A stretch of DNA of 6,343 nt from Elusimicrobia bacterium RIFOXYB2_FULL_48_7. GTDB lineage: Bacteria > Elusimicrobiota > Endomicrobiia > CG1-02-37-114 > XYA2-FULL-39-19. Every line of letters begins with the position of its first letter. Position 1 is the first letter of the stretch. The notes under the pieces are model-generated. The model was given only the letters and a program-made list of their open reading frames with translations, made no database searches and was not told the origin of the DNA. The translations under genes were made by a program, and so were the position numbers. Of the stretch, positions 1 to 6,328 are shown one piece after another. The stretch is from NCBI GenBank assembly GCA_001800495.1, contig MGVM01000137.1, positions 1 through 6,343 of the forward strand. The letters run 5' to 3'.

Positions 1-36
1 AGATGCGTTCCTTCCGTTTAGGCAGTGAAGAATAGG

Positions 37-65
37 TTGACATAAAATAATATAATTATTATAAT
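37..65 (+). promoter_or_regulatory. Sigma-70-type promoter, consensus -35 and -10
   Basis: TTGACA lies at 37-42 and TATAAT at 60-65, separated by exactly 17 bases of almost pure A/T. Both hexamers match the bacterial housekeeping consensus at every position. The predicted transcript start is about position 72, leaving a leader of roughly 25 bases before the first gene. The promoter is correctly placed and oriented to drive the whole seven-gene cluster. That it is the only promoter is inference; no other strong candidate was seen between the genes. Confidence 0.8.
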
Positions 66-68
66 TAT
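51..68 (+). repeat. Tandem 9-bp repeat TATAATTAT x2 in the promoter
   Basis: TATAATTAT occurs at 51-59 and again immediately at 60-68. Each copy contains the 8-base palindrome ATAATTAT. The second copy supplies the -10 hexamer, so the repeat covers the promoter core. It may be a simple A/T-rich duplication that aids DNA melting. A role as a protein-binding site is possible but unsupported. Confidence 0.6.
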
Positions 69-87
69 GGTCTTAAAATACCAATTT

Positions 88-93
88 GGAGGG
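88..93 (+). promoter_or_regulatory. Ribosome binding site of the first gene
   Basis: GGAGGG at 88-93 is a strong Shine-Dalgarno match. It decides the start codon. The ATG at 98 has a 5-base spacer from GGAGG, while the ATG at 95 is only 2 bases away. The upstream in-frame TTG at 86 overlaps the ribosome binding site itself. Confidence 0.75.
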
Positions 94-97
94 CATG

Positions 98-1051
98 ATG
101 AAAGCACTGATTACAGGCATTACCGGTTTCGTAGGCAGCCACCTGGCAGAATACCTGCTTGAACGCGGGAATATAGAAGTATGCGGCATTGAACGGTGGC
201 GCAGCAAAACTGACAACATAAAACATATCGAGAAAAAGATCCGCATCATAGAATGCGATATCAGGGATTACGTTTCCGTTGAAAAAACGATCAAAGAGAT
301 CAAGCCGGACAAGATATTCCACCTTGCGGCACAGTCATTTGTGCCTACCTCGTGGAACGCCCCTCAGGAAACCCTGACCACCAATATCATAGGGCAGCTT
401 AATATATTTGAATCAGTCAGGAGTGCGGGCATCAACCCTGAAATCCAGCTCGCGTGTTCCAGCGAAGAATACGGAATGGTGCTTGAGAACGAAGTACCCA
501 TCAAGGAAACAAACCCGCTCAGGCCGCTCTCACCCTACGCGGTCAGCAAGGTCGGGCAGGATTACCTGGGCTACCAGTACCACCAAAGCTATGGCATAAA
601 AGCCATCAGGACAAGGGCATTTAACCATACAGGCCCGAGGCGCGGCGACGTATTTGTGACATCCAATTTCGCGAAGCAGATAGCGGAAATAGAAAAAAAC
701 AAGAAAGAACCCGTCATCAAGGTGGGCAACCTCGAAGCAAAACGCGATTTTACCGATGTCAGAGATATGGTAAAAGCTTACTGGGTTTCCACGGAAAAAT
801 GCACACCGGGCGATGTTTACAATATCTGTTCCGGCAAAGCGTGGACCATACAATCGGTACTTGACATGCTCCTTTCCTTCTCAAAAGTAAAGGTAACGGT
901 GAAACAGGATCCGGCACGAATGAGGCCTTCGGACGTACTTGTCCTGCTTGGCGATAATACAAAATTCTGCAAGCAAACCGGCTGGAAACCCGAAATACCG
1001 ATAGAAAAAACCCTGAAAGACCTGCTTGATTACTGGAGAGAAAGAGTATGA
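98..1051 (+). CDS. gmd: GDP-mannose 4,6-dehydratase / GDP-4-keto-6-deoxymannose reductase family protein
   Basis: This 317-residue extended short-chain dehydrogenase/reductase acts on GDP-hexoses in the cytoplasm. It probably converts GDP-mannose to GDP-4-keto-6-deoxymannose, or reduces that product to GDP-D-rhamnose. Seen: an N-terminal NAD(P) glycine motif (G7, G10, G13, as GITGFVG), an SSE catalytic segment at 121-123, the Tyr147/Lys151 pair (YAVSK), an FNHTGPRRGDVFVT segment at 175-188, a GNLEAKRDFTDVRD block near 210-223, and the nucleotide-binding RPSDV motif at 276-280. The GMD hallmark GQDG in the first loop is replaced by GFVG, as in RMD enzymes, while PRRGDVFV resembles GMD. The two activities therefore cannot be separated by eye. 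The start at 98 fits the GGAGGG site. The stop overlaps the rmlA start by 4 bases. It is the first gene after the promoter. Confidence 0.85.
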   Translation: MKALITGITGFVGSHLAEYLLERGNIEVCGIERWRSKTDNIKHIEKKIRIIECDIRDYVSVEKTIKEIKPDKIFHLAAQSFVPTSWNAPQETLTTNIIGQLNIFESVRSAGINPEIQLACSSEEYGMVLENEVPIKETNPLRPLSPYAVSKVGQDYLGYQYHQSYGIKAIRTRAFNHTGPRRGDVFVTSNFAKQIAEIEKNKKEPVIKVGNLEAKRDFTDVRDMVKAYWVSTEKCTPGDVYNICSGKAWTIQSVLDMLLSFSKVKVTVKQDPARMRPSDVLVLLGDNTKFCKQTGWKPEIPIEKTLKDLLDYWRERV

Positions 1052-2106
1052 AGGCATTAGTTTTATCCGGCGGCAAAGGGACAAGGCTTCGCCCTATCAC
1101 TCATACGTCAGCTAAGCAACTTGTCCCCATAGCAAATAAACCCATTCTATTTTACGGGCTTGAATTCATCGCGCAGGCGGGCATAAAAGAAGTCGGGATT
1201 ATCGTTGGGGACACCAAGCGCGAAATAATGAACGCCGCGGGGGATGGTTCCAGATTCGGACTAAAAATAACCTATATTGAGCAGGAAGCGCCTCTAGGGC
1301 TGGCTCACGCCGTGAAAATAGCTGAAAATTTCATAAACGGCGATGATTTCGTGATGTACCTTGGTGACAACCTTCTGAGGGACGGCATTATATCCCTGGT
1401 CAATGAATTCAATTCAACAAAACCCAACGCCCAAATAATGCTTGTCAAGGTTGACAACCCGTCGGCTTTCGGCGTGGCTGAGCTCAAAAACGGCAAAGTT
1501 GTGCGCCTGGTAGAAAAACCAAAAGTGCCCCCATCCGACCTGGCCCTGGCCGGCGTTTATATTTTCGATAAAAATATCTTCACTGCAGTAAACTCAATAA
1601 AACCTTCGGGAAGAGGGGAACTGGAAATCACCGACGCCATACAATACCTGGTTGAAAAAGGCATGAACGTAAAGCCGTGCATTGTTGCGGGCTGGTGGAA
1701 AGACACCGGAAAACTTGAAGACCTGCTTGAGGCAAACCGCCTGGTCCTTGAAACAATGGAACAGAAAATAAGCGGAAAGGTTGACGACAAATCAAAAATC
1801 GAGGGCCGCGTTGTACTAGAAAAAGGATCGGAAGTAGTCAATTCAATAATCCGCGGGCCTGCGATAATAGGCGAAAATACAAAGGTAATAAACTCCTATA
1901 TCGGCCCCTTCTCAGCGATCTATTTCAACTGCAATATTGAAAACAGCGAAATAGAACACACCATCATCCTGGAAAACTCAAAGGTGGCTAATGTCGCAAG
2001 GATTGAAGACAGCCTCATCGGACAGAATGTGAATATAATCAAGAGCGGTAAGAAACCCCAGGCCTACAGGATAATGGTAGGGGATTCCAGCAGTATAGAA
2101 TTATAA
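1048..2106 (+). CDS. rmlA: Glucose-1-phosphate thymidylyltransferase, long form
   Basis: The 352-residue cytoplasmic enzyme joins dTTP and glucose-1-phosphate to give dTDP-glucose and pyrophosphate, the first step to dTDP-L-rhamnose. Seen: the nucleotide-binding loop GGKGTRL at 8-14, KQLVPI at 23-28, YLGDN at 104-108 with the metal-binding Asp, FGVAE at 141-145, EKP at 156-158, GRGELEITDAI at 188-198 and WWKDTG at 216-221. After about residue 245 comes a region with regularly spaced Ile/Val/Asn hexapeptide-like repeats, consistent with a left-handed beta-helix. Short RmlA proteins are about 290 residues, so this is the RmlA-long (RfbA-long) type often found with deoxysugar and archaeal-type clusters. 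The ATG lies in an ATGA overlap with the preceding stop, with GGAG 9 bases upstream. It is followed by the rest of the rhamnose pathway. Confidence 0.93.
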   Translation: MKALVLSGGKGTRLRPITHTSAKQLVPIANKPILFYGLEFIAQAGIKEVGIIVGDTKREIMNAAGDGSRFGLKITYIEQEAPLGLAHAVKIAENFINGDDFVMYLGDNLLRDGIISLVNEFNSTKPNAQIMLVKVDNPSAFGVAELKNGKVVRLVEKPKVPPSDLALAGVYIFDKNIFTAVNSIKPSGRGELEITDAIQYLVEKGMNVKPCIVAGWWKDTGKLEDLLEANRLVLETMEQKISGKVDDKSKIEGRVVLEKGSEVVNSIIRGPAIIGENTKVINSYIGPFSAIYFNCNIENSEIEHTIILENSKVANVARIEDSLIGQNVNIIKSGKKPQAYRIMVGDSSSIEL

Positions 2107-2129
2107 CCCCGCAAGCGAGGCGATTTCAA

Positions 2130-2591
2130 ATGATTGAAGGCGCTATACTAAAAAAACTTACAGTGCACAAGGATGAAAGAGGCAGGCTTTTCGAGATTAT
2201 GCGTTCGGACGATGAAATGTTCGAGAAATTCGGGCAGTGCTACATCACCGTCTGCAACCCAGGCTGGGTGAAAGGATGGCATTTCCACAAAAAACAGGTG
2301 GATTTTTTCTGCGTCCTGCGCGGGAAATCAAGAATAGTTTTGTGCGACAAAAGAAAAAAATCCACCACCTATGATAATGTAGAAGAATTTGTAATTTGCG
2401 CCGACGAACCTAGTGTCTTAAGGATACCAAAGGGTGTTATCCACGGCTTTGAAACAGTTGGAGACGAGCCATCCTGGATAATGAACATGCCCACCAGGCT
2501 GTATAATCGCGCCAAGCCGGACGAATTCCGCCTGCCTCTTGATTCCGGCGAGGTCAAATATGAACCGTGGAAAACAAGGAAAGGGTGGTAA
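2130..2591 (+). CDS. RmlC-like cupin, putative dTDP-4-dehydrorhamnose 3,5-epimerase
   Basis: The 153-residue protein sits between rmlA and rmlB, where the 3,5-epimerase of the rhamnose pathway is expected. RmlC-family features seen are DERG at 15-18, the GWHFH segment with His51, IPKGVIHGF at 99-107 with His105, and a Tyr...PDE segment near 125-132. Several catalytic features of standard RmlC seem absent: the general-acid Tyr aligns with Asn119, the substrate-binding Lys after the conserved Gln aligns with Asp58, and the C-terminal segment carrying the Asp partner of the active-site His is missing (RmlC is about 180 residues). His51, His53 and His105 would instead suit a metal-binding cupin or a ketoisomerase-like centre as in FdtA (HAH motif). 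Pathway context favours a sugar-nucleotide isomerase or epimerase; the exact reaction is unproven. The 23-base gap before it holds only a weak GCGAGG ribosome site. Confidence 0.7.
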   Translation: MIEGAILKKLTVHKDERGRLFEIMRSDDEMFEKFGQCYITVCNPGWVKGWHFHKKQVDFFCVLRGKSRIVLCDKRKKSTTYDNVEEFVICADEPSVLRIPKGVIHGFETVGDEPSWIMNMPTRLYNRAKPDEFRLPLDSGEVKYEPWKTRKGW

Positions 2592-2596
2592 AGCAT

Positions 2597-3607
2597 ATGA
2601 ATATCCTTGTAACCGGGGGGGCAGGGTTCATAGGCAGCAACTTCATCAGGCACATCTTAAGCAAATATCCCGCTTATAAAATCATCAACCTTGACAAGCT
2701 GACTTACGCCGGCAACCTCGACAACCTGAAAGACGTTGAAAAAAACCGTAATTACAAGTTCATCAAAGCCGATATCTGCGACGCAAAAATCATTGACAAA
2801 CTGCTTCATAGTGAAAAAATTGACGCGGTAATAAATTTTGCCGCTGAAACCCACGTCGACCGCTCGATCCACGAACCCGACAGCTTCCTTAAAACCGACG
2901 TATTCGGCACATTCAACCTGCTTGAAGCCTCCAAAAGGCACGGCATCCAGCGCTATATCCAAATATCTACCGATGAAGTGTACGGCAGCATTGACAACGG
3001 ATCATTCAGGGAAGACAGCACCATCTCACCTAACAGCCCGTATTCAGCAAGTAAAAGTTCAGGCGACATGATGGTCAGGGCATATTCCAAAACATACGGC
3101 TTCCCTGGCATAATAACGCGCTCTTCAAATAATTTCGGACCCTACCAGTACCCCGAAAAAATCATCCCGCTTTTTGTGACAAATGCCATTGAAAACAAAC
3201 CCCTGCCGCTTTACGGCGACGGAAAAAATGTCAGGGACTGGCTGTATGTGACGGACAACTGCGAAGCCCTGGACGCCGTGCTCCACAAGGGCAGGACGGG
3301 GGAAATTTATAACATCGGCGGCGGCAAGGAAATGCAGAATGTCGACATCACGAAAATGGTTCTTAAGCTGACGGGCAAGCCGGAATCGCTCATCAAACCC
3401 GTCACTGACCGGGCCGGCCACGACAGAAGGTACTCCATTGATTGCTCAAAGATAAAAAATGAACTTGGATGGAAGCCCCGCCATGATTTTGAATCTGCGC
3501 TCAAGGAAACCGTTGAGTGGTATATGAAAAATACTCAGTGGTGGGAAAAAACCAAGAAGAAACAAAAAGATTTCAGGGATTTTTACAAAAAAAACTATAA
3601 GCTATGA
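2597..3607 (+). CDS. rmlB: dTDP-glucose 4,6-dehydratase
   Basis: The 336-residue NAD-dependent short-chain dehydrogenase/reductase converts dTDP-glucose to dTDP-4-keto-6-deoxyglucose, the second rhamnose step. Seen, numbered from the ATG at 2597: the glycine motif at G7, G10 and G13 (TGGAGFIGSN), DKLTYAGN at 33-40, the catalytic TDE triplet at 125-127, Tyr149 and Lys153 (YSASK), RSSNNFGPYQYPEK at 175-188, YGDGKNVRDW near 206-215 and a GWKPRHDF segment near the C-terminus. Length is normal for the family. An in-frame GTG at 2567 would add 10 residues inside rmlC, but the ATG at 2597 gives the canonical N-terminus directly before the Rossmann strand and has GGGTGG 8 bases upstream. The start is 5 bases after the upstream stop. 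The stop overlaps the rmlD start. Confidence 0.95.
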   Translation: MNILVTGGAGFIGSNFIRHILSKYPAYKIINLDKLTYAGNLDNLKDVEKNRNYKFIKADICDAKIIDKLLHSEKIDAVINFAAETHVDRSIHEPDSFLKTDVFGTFNLLEASKRHGIQRYIQISTDEVYGSIDNGSFREDSTISPNSPYSASKSSGDMMVRAYSKTYGFPGIITRSSNNFGPYQYPEKIIPLFVTNAIENKPLPLYGDGKNVRDWLYVTDNCEALDAVLHKGRTGEIYNIGGGKEMQNVDITKMVLKLTGKPESLIKPVTDRAGHDRRYSIDCSKIKNELGWKPRHDFESALKETVEWYMKNTQWWEKTKKKQKDFRDFYKKNYKL

Positions 3608-4494
3608 AAATTCTACTGGTAGGCGCGGGCGGCATGCTGAGCAGGGACCTTTGGGACGCCCTGAATGAAAAACACGAGGTCTTCGGCAGCGACCTGAATA
3701 AAAAACCCGGGCATATACCTGAAACGCAATGGATGCCTTTTGATATCACAGACCAGAAAGACACCTACGGGAAGGTTTCAAAGCTCAATCCCGAACTGAT
3801 AATCAACACGGCCGCTTATTCAGACGTGGATGGCTGTGAAAAACAACCCGACATGGCATTCAGAATAAACGCGCTGGGGACAAGGAACCTGTGTATCGCC
3901 TGCCAGAGATTTGACACAACCCTATGCCATATTTCCACAGACTATGTTTTTGACGGCAGGAACCCGCCGGATGAAGGTTACAGCGAAAATGACAAAACAA
4001 ACCCCATAAACGTTTACGGAAAATCGAAATACTGGGCGGAATTCTACGTAAAACACCTGCTGAATAAGTTTTATATATTGAGAGTGGCATGGCTTTTCGG
4101 CATAGGACGGAACAACTTCGTTTCGTTCGTTATCATCTCGGTCAGGGAAAACAAAGAAATAAAAATCGTCAGGGACCAGTGGGGCTCTCCGACATACACA
4201 AAAGACATTGCAGGAGCTATCTCCCTTCTCATGGAAAAACCTGCTTACGGGATTTACCACATGACCAATTCCGGCAAAACAAGCCGTGAAAACCAGGTTG
4301 AAGAGATATTCAAAATTCTAGGCAAACCAACGAAAGTATCGTTAATCGAACCCGGTGAAGTATACCTGGCCCAAAGGCCCCAGAAGTCATACCTGAAAAA
4401 CTATTTCTGGCAACTCGAGGGTTTTAAACCGATAAGACCCTGGCAGGAAGCCACGAAAGATTTTATTTTATCTTACACAAAGGCGGGCTTATGA
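3604..4494 (+). CDS. rmlD: dTDP-4-dehydrorhamnose reductase
   Basis: The 296-residue NAD(P)H-dependent reductase catalyses the last step to dTDP-L-rhamnose in the cytoplasm. Seen: an N-terminal nucleotide motif GAGGMLS at 7-13, INTAAYSDVDGCE near 67-79, STDYVFDG at 111-118, Tyr138 and Lys142 (YGKSK), RVAWLFG at 160-166, DQWGSPTYTKDIA at 191-203 and an RP...SYL segment near 258-264 typical of RmlD. The third glycine of the cofactor loop, usually GxxGxxG, is Ser13 here, which is unusual but not necessarily inactivating. Length matches the family (about 285-300). The start lies in an ATGA overlap with rmlB and no convincing ribosome site precedes it, so translation probably depends on ribosomes finishing rmlB. 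The stop overlaps the next gene by 4 bases. Confidence 0.93.
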   Translation: MKILLVGAGGMLSRDLWDALNEKHEVFGSDLNKKPGHIPETQWMPFDITDQKDTYGKVSKLNPELIINTAAYSDVDGCEKQPDMAFRINALGTRNLCIACQRFDTTLCHISTDYVFDGRNPPDEGYSENDKTNPINVYGKSKYWAEFYVKHLLNKFYILRVAWLFGIGRNNFVSFVIISVRENKEIKIVRDQWGSPTYTKDIAGAISLLMEKPAYGIYHMTNSGKTSRENQVEEIFKILGKPTKVSLIEPGEVYLAQRPQKSYLKNYFWQLEGFKPIRPWQEATKDFILSYTKAGL

Positions 4495-5420
4495 GCTTAT
4501 ACCTTATAACCGGAGGAGCCGGCTTTATAGGCTCTCACATTGCGGATGAACTCATTAAACACGGTGAAAGAGTGCGCGTGCTTGATAACTTCTGCACGGG
4601 CACAAAAAACAACCTTAAAAACATCATAAATAAGATCGAACTTATTAAGGGCGACATCCGCAATGAACGCGACGTTAATCTTGCCCTTAAAAATGTTGAT
4701 ATCGTGCTGCATCAGGCAGCCCTGAGATCCGTTCCAAGGTCAGTTGCCGATCCGGTTTCTTCGAACGACGTAAACGTTTCCGGGACACTGCTGCTTTTGA
4801 ACCTGTCAAAGGAACACAAAGTCAAAAAATTTGTCTACGCATCTTCCTCTTCTGCCTACGGGGACAATCCGACCCTGCCAAAATTTGAAACACAGCTTCC
4901 ATCGCCTGTATCGCCTTACGCGGTTTCAAAGTTGACAGGAGAGTATTATTGCACGGTGTTCTCAAAGCTTTTCGGGCTCCAGAGCATATCATTGAGGTAT
5001 TTCAACGTATTCGGGCCCAGGCAGGACCCGAAATCGCAGTACGCAGTGGTAATACCTAAATTTATCAATGCCGCTTTGAAAAACGAAACAGCCGTTATCG
5101 ACGGATACGGGAAACAGTCAAGGGACTTCACTTATATAGATAATGTCGTGTCGGCCAACCTGCTTGCCGCAAAAAGCCCTGTAAAACACGGGGTTTTCAA
5201 TATCGCCTGCGGCGAAAACTATTCCCTTTTGGACACTATAAAGATCATAGAAAAAACAACAGGCCATAAAATGAAAACCAGGCACGCTCCGCCAAGAGCC
5301 GGGGACGTCAGGCACACTCTTGCCGACACTTCAAAAGCCAATAAGCAGCTGAAATACAGGGTTCTGGTAAATTTTAAGGAAGGAATGAAAGAAACGATAG
5401 AGTACTTTAAAACACTATGA
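4491..5420 (+). CDS. UDP-hexose 4-epimerase (WbpP/TviC/GalE-like), probable UDP-GlcNAc/UDP-Glc 4-epimerase
   Basis: The 309-residue NAD-dependent extended short-chain dehydrogenase/reductase probably interconverts UDP-glucose-type and UDP-galactose-type sugars, possibly their N-acetylated forms. Seen: TGGAGFIGSH at 7-16, HQAALRSVPRS at 74-84, a run of four Ser at 118-121 containing the catalytic serine, Tyr143 and Lys147 (YAVSK), RYFNVFGPRQDP at 169-180, SRDFTYIDNVV at 210-220, and RAGDVRHTLAD near 269-279. HQAAL.SVPRS and FNVFGPRQDP are typical of the WbpP/TviC group. The position equivalent to the bulky Tyr299 of E. coli GalE appears to be Thr276, a small residue that in this family usually allows N-acetylhexosamine substrates. 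That alignment is by eye. The start overlaps rmlD by 4 bases, with a weak AGGCGGG just upstream. The following dehydrogenase could oxidise related UDP-sugars. Confidence 0.82.
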   Translation: MSLYLITGGAGFIGSHIADELIKHGERVRVLDNFCTGTKNNLKNIINKIELIKGDIRNERDVNLALKNVDIVLHQAALRSVPRSVADPVSSNDVNVSGTLLLLNLSKEHKVKKFVYASSSSAYGDNPTLPKFETQLPSPVSPYAVSKLTGEYYCTVFSKLFGLQSISLRYFNVFGPRQDPKSQYAVVIPKFINAALKNETAVIDGYGKQSRDFTYIDNVVSANLLAAKSPVKHGVFNIACGENYSLLDTIKIIEKTTGHKMKTRHAPPRAGDVRHTLADTSKANKQLKYRVLVNFKEGMKETIEYFKTL

Positions 5421-6328
5421 AAAACATCTGCATTATAGGTTCGGGTTATGTAGGTCTTGTTTCAGGCGCTTGTTTCGCTGAATTAGGCAACAAGGTCGTT
5501 TTAATTGACAATGACGAGAAAAAAATTGCCATGCTCAAAAAAGGGAAAATCCCGATTTACGAGCCCGGCCTGGACAAACTCCTCGAAAAAAATAAGAAAC
5601 TTATTTCTTTCTCGTCAAACATCAAGGAAGGCATACAAAATTCCGATATTATATTCATCTGCGTCGGCACGCCGCCGCATGAAGACGGCAGCGCGGACCT
5701 CTCAAATGTGGAAAGGGTGGCCACTGAAGTAGCCCGTAATCTTAACGGCTACAAGCTTGTAGTGGACAAATCAACCGTCCCGGTTGAAACCGGCGAATGG
5801 GTTAAAACGACCATAGAAAGAAATTCGTCAAAAAAGGCCGGTGTTGCCTTCGACGTTGCTTCAAACCCAGAATTCCTCAGGGAAGGCACCGCGATCCACG
5901 ATTTCCTGAACCCGGACCGCATCGTGATAGGCGTTTCCTCATTCAAGGCACAGAAATTCCTTACAGACATTTATAATAACAACCAGATTGGTAAAGAAAT
6001 AGAATCTTACAGAGACCAGTGTTTGGTATTGAGCTATCCTCAAAGACAGATTATTGATATAAAAACCGGGGAAAAGAAACGAGCTGTTATCCCAGAAGGA
6101 CTTAGTGGCTGTGGGGTTTGGCATATTCCAAATATTTTTGTTGAAAACATTGATAATGCAATAGCGAATCTAGCGGGAATTGTCATCAGACAAGATGAAT
6201 TTACAAAGCGTTATATAATCGCGACAAGAATACATATTGTTTCAGAAATATTGAGGTTATCCTTTGATTTAAACTTAAAACCATCAATGATAAGTAGAAG
6301 AAATGGCATAAAAGCTAACATTTTGTAA
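5417..6328 (+). CDS. ugd: Truncated UDP-glucose 6-dehydrogenase fused in frame to an unrelated tail
   Basis: Residues 1-186 are the N-terminal NAD-binding half of a UDP-glucose 6-dehydrogenase, which makes UDP-glucuronate. Seen: GSGYVGLVSGACFAELG at 8-24, YEPGLDKLL at 48-56, CVGTPPHEDGSADLS at 82-96, KSTVPVETG at 118-126, and SNPEFLREGTAIHDFLNPDR at 149-168. The NPEFLREG motif points to the UDP-glucose type rather than the UDP-HexNAc (TviB/WbpO) type. Complete enzymes have about 430-440 residues. The central helical domain with the catalytic Lys/Asn and the C-terminal domain with the catalytic Cys (GGSCFPKD region) are absent, so this product cannot be an active dehydrogenase. Residues 187-303 belong to a different protein (separate entry). 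The ATG lies in an ATGA overlap with the epimerase gene and has no clear ribosome site of its own. Whether the fusion is real or an assembly error is undecided. Confidence 0.85.
   Translation: MKNICIIGSGYVGLVSGACFAELGNKVVLIDNDEKKIAMLKKGKIPIYEPGLDKLLEKNKKLISFSSNIKEGIQNSDIIFICVGTPPHEDGSADLSNVERVATEVARNLNGYKLVVDKSTVPVETGEWVKTTIERNSSKKAGVAFDVASNPEFLREGTAIHDFLNPDRIVIGVSSFKAQKFLTDIYNNNQIGKEIESYRDQCLVLSYPQRQIIDIKTGEKKRAVIPEGLSGCGVWHIPNIFVENIDNAIANLAGIVIRQDEFTKRYIIATRIHIVSEILRLSFDLNLKPSMISRRNGIKANIL
5966..5990. other. Breakpoint: recombination junction or assembly chimera
   Basis: Similarity to UDP-glucose dehydrogenase is recognisable through FLTDIY (residues 181-186, ending at 5974) and then stops. 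Composition changes at the same point. By hand count 5641-5940 is 157 of 300 G/C, while 6001-6343 is 116 of 343. I saw no inverted repeat, target duplication or tRNA end at the boundary. The exact base is uncertain by roughly ten bases. Confidence 0.7.
5975..6328 (+). pseudogene. C-terminal remnant resembling a trypsin-like serine protease-like protein
   Basis: About 117 residues, read in frame with the dehydrogenase start, have no place in that enzyme. They contain PEGLSGCGVW at 226-235 of the fused product, which resembles the GxSG(G) nucleophile loop of chymotrypsin-fold proteins (candidate Ser230). It is followed by LAGIVI at 252-257 and IIATRI at 267-272, a strand pattern I associate with C-terminal halves of trypsin-like proteins often found in accessory regions. 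The His and Asp of a triad, and any own start codon, are missing. No ATG occurs before Met291. GC here is about 34%, against about 52% just upstream, with AT-rich codons unlike the operon. The family assignment is from memory of motif patterns and is tentative. That the segment is foreign to ugd is much more secure. Confidence 0.5.

Noticed and set aside
51..56. First TATAAT copy as an alternative -10 element
   Set aside because: It sits only 8 bases from the TTGACA, which is incompatible with promoter geometry. The copy at 60-65 is at 17 bases.
86..97. Upstream TTG (86) and ATG (95) as starts of the first gene
   Set aside because: The TTG lies within the ribosome binding site region and the ATG at 95 is too close to it. 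The ATG at 98 has normal spacing and begins the canonical MKALITG N-terminus.
2107..2120. Possible hairpin CCCCG-CAAG-CGAGG hiding the ribosome site of the RmlC-like gene
   Set aside because: It has only four pairs and an internal C-A mismatch, and there is no U-run, so it is too weak to call a terminator or switch.
2567..2596. In-frame GTG start adding 10 residues to rmlB
   Set aside because: The extra residues lie inside the upstream gene, are highly charged and are not part of the family. The ATG at 2597 has a ribosome site at proper spacing.
3589..3595. A_AAA_AAC slippery heptamer at the end of rmlB (run of eight A)
   Set aside because: A -1 slip would hit a stop at 3598-3600 within two codons, so no new product would result. 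It is probably a coincidence of Lys codons.
65..6124. Antisense and out-of-frame open reading frames of 60-113 codons throughout
   Set aside because: All lie within confidently identified genes, have no recognisable motifs and mirror the codon bias of the opposite frame.
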